Shown: positions 6,085 through 7,061 of the stretch, piece by piece
Position numbering within the stretch: position 1 is the first letter of the stretch
Layout of the letters: every line of letters starts with the position of its first letter
Source of the DNA: Deltaproteobacteria bacterium
GTDB taxonomy: Bacteria; Desulfobacterota; Desulfarculia; Adiutricales; JAGVGV01
Direction: 5' to 3'
DNA: 7,061 bases
Assembly: GCA_015233515.1 (NCBI GenBank)
Contig: JADFXS010000142.1
Location: forward strand, 1-7,061
Notes under the pieces: generated by a model
Database searches by the model: none
Told to the model about the DNA's origin: nothing
What the model saw: only the letters and a program-made list of their open reading frames with translations
Translations under genes and position numbers: made by a program

Positions 6085-6123
6085 TCTGTATCCATGATCT
6101 ATTTGGAAATCTGTATCTGTACC
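6085..6123. promoter_or_regulatory. Direct-repeat element, candidate MocR operator
   Basis: TCTGTATC occurs at 6085-6092 and 6110-6117, and TCTGTACC overlaps the latter at 6116-6123; starts are 25 and 6 bp apart. The sites lie directly before the MocR start codon at 6084, inside the divergent spacer. MocR proteins such as GabR, PdxR and TauR are known to bind direct repeats, so this is the best operator candidate. Binding is inferred, not shown. Confidence 0.45.
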
Positions 6124-6146
6124 CAGCATAGCATATCGGATATATT
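6118..6146 (+). promoter_or_regulatory. Possible promoter of the phzF-like gene
   Basis: TATATT (6141-6146) resembles a -10 box, with the poor -35 match TGTACC (6118-6123) 17 bp upstream. It overlaps the third operator-like repeat and an 11-bp dyad ATATC-G-GATAT (6133-6143). A weak -35 box would suit an activated promoter. Low confidence. Confidence 0.25.
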
Positions 6147-6237
6147 GGCCGCAACGAATAAGCCATCCCAGCTTATCCTGAAGAACAGGTGGTAATGGAA
6201 AGCTTGGGGAATCATCAAAGGAGCAAGGAGAAAAATC

Positions 6238-7020
6238 ATGAAAGTTCCTATGTTTCAGGTGGACGCTTTCACCGGGACAGTTTTCGGCGGCAACCCGGCG
6301 GCGATTTGCGTTCTGGCGGGTTGGCTCGACAACAACCTGATGCAGGCGATAGCCGCGGAAAATAATTTGTCCGAAACCGCTTTTCTCGTGAAACAGGGCG
6401 ATGGTTACGGCATTCGCTGGTTCACGCCTAAAGCGGAAATCGATCTGGCCGGACATCCTACCCTAGCCAGCGCTTTTGTCGTTTTCGAGATGTTAGAACC
6501 GGGTATTACCGAAGTGCGGTTTGAAACTGTGCGTAGCGGAGAACTCATTGTGCGAAAAAAAGGCTCCAACCTGGCCATGGACTTCCCGTCCAGACCCGCC
6601 AAACCATGTCCGGCGCCCGAAGCGCTGGTCGCCGGACTGGGCGTCAGCCCGGTGGAGACCCTGAAATCCAGGGATTATCTGGTGGTTATGGAATCGGAAT
6701 CAGTTGTGCGGTCCGTCCGACCTAGATTCGATCTGTTGGAAACGCTGGATAGTCTTGGTGTGATCATTACCGCCGCGGGAGATCAAGTGGATTTTGTATC
6801 TCGTTTTTTTGCCCCGAAGCATGGAATCCCCGAAGATCCGGTAACCGGCTCGGCCCACTGTACATTGATACCTTATTGGTCAAACCGTCTGAAGAAAAAA
6901 AATCTGCACGCCCACCAAGTATCGGCGCGTGGCGGCGAGCTTTTTTGTGAAGATCATGACGAACGGGTCAGCATTGCCGGCCAGGCGGCGTTGTACTTCG
7001 AAGGGCATATCTGGATTTAA
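6238..7020 (+). CDS. PhzF family isomerase/epimerase-like protein
   Basis: This 260-aa protein belongs to the PhzF/diaminopimelate-epimerase-fold family. PhzF itself isomerises trans-2,3-dihydro-3-hydroxyanthranilate in phenazine synthesis, but most relatives have unknown substrates. Visible motifs are VDAFTG and FGGNPAAICVL (residues 8-26), NLSETAFL with the catalytic glutamate E46, FTPKAEIDLAGHPTLASA (62-79) with the equivalent of the PhzF active-site histidine at H73, EDPVTGSAHC (199-208) with D200, and RGGEL (231-235). The two-lobed fold appears complete, though at 260 aa it is on the short side. AAGGAG (6225-6230) lies 7 bases before the ATG. No other phenazine gene is present, so phenazine synthesis is not supported. 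Its partner is the divergent MocR regulator, which probably controls it; a substrate related to an amino compound is a reasonable guess. Confidence 0.93.
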   Translation: MKVPMFQVDAFTGTVFGGNPAAICVLAGWLDNNLMQAIAAENNLSETAFLVKQGDGYGIRWFTPKAEIDLAGHPTLASAFVVFEMLEPGITEVRFETVRSGELIVRKKGSNLAMDFPSRPAKPCPAPEALVAGLGVSPVETLKSRDYLVVMESESVVRSVRPRFDLLETLDSLGVIITAAGDQVDFVSRFFAPKHGIPEDPVTGSAHCTLIPYWSNRLKKKNLHAHQVSARGGELFCEDHDERVSIAGQAALYFEGHIWI

Positions 7021-7041
7021 CCCGGATTTTGCGGCCGGGTT
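7019..7041 (+). terminator. Hairpin overlapping the phzF-like stop codon
   Basis: AACCCGG (7019-7025) and CCGGGTT (7035-7041) form a perfect 7-bp stem with a 9-nt loop starting within the TAA codon. No T run follows, so termination is uncertain; it could stabilise the 3' end. GAGGGG (7048-7053) followed by ATG at 7059-7061 might start another gene, but only the start codon is in the window. Confidence 0.4.
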
Positions 7042-7061
7042 CGCGGCGAGGGGTCGAAATG

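Noticed and set aside
5756..6166. 136-codon minus-strand frame within the MocR gene
   Set aside because: It is a shifted frame of the winged-helix region; the main frame has clear GntR motifs.
6238..7020. Phenazine biosynthesis locus
   Set aside because: Only a PhzF-like protein is present; no other phenazine gene lies in the window, and most family members are unrelated to phenazines.
1..7061. CRISPR array, tRNA, rRNA or transposase
   Set aside because: I found no regularly spaced repeats, no cloverleaf or T-arm motif and no transposase or integrase motif on either strand.

Overview
This 7.06 kb window comes from a bacterial chromosome with base composition close to balanced. It has ordinary Shine-Dalgarno starts, and several intact accessory or housekeeping-type genes separated by AT-rich spacers. 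A convincing -24/-12 (sigma-54) promoter and the mix of families suggest a Gram-negative proteobacterium, possibly Desulfobacterota. That placement is inference from style only: there is no rRNA or marker gene. I see no CRISPR array, tRNA, integrase, transposase or phage gene.

Layout. 1-259: non-coding, with a REP-like motif and a striking 18-bp-arm inverted repeat just after the stop of the next gene. 260-1000 (-): YkgJ-type CxxxCxxCC metal-binding protein. 1001-1246: divergent control region with two short palindromes, an AT-rich tract and a sigma-54-type promoter facing right. 1247-1888 (+): an unrecognised 213-aa protein with a Ser/Asn/Gln-rich first part and a charged, helical second part. 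1889-2428: about 540 bp without an intact gene; it holds a terminator-like hairpin and what look like scrambled remains of a minus-strand gene, perhaps a MarR-type regulator. 2429-4497 (+): three co-directional genes, pirin, a CPBP/CAAX-type membrane protease and a small DHCW-motif cupin, with gaps of 88 and 79 bp. 4498-4650: convergent spacer with hairpins. 4651-6084 (-): a MocR/GntR-type regulator with a PLP aminotransferase-like domain. 6238-7020 (+): a PhzF-family isomerase/epimerase-like protein, divergent from the MocR gene.

How they may work together. The MocR-PhzF pair is the clearest functional unit. A PLP-sensing regulator faces a small-molecule isomerase across a 153-bp gap, and the gap carries direct repeats of a TCTGTA(T/C)C element, the kind of arrangement MocR proteins bind. 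Pirin, CPBP protease and cupin may share a transcript, but no pathway links them. The orphan Ser-rich protein with its sigma-54 promoter is the least explained part of the window. I do not see a complete, clearly novel multi-gene system.
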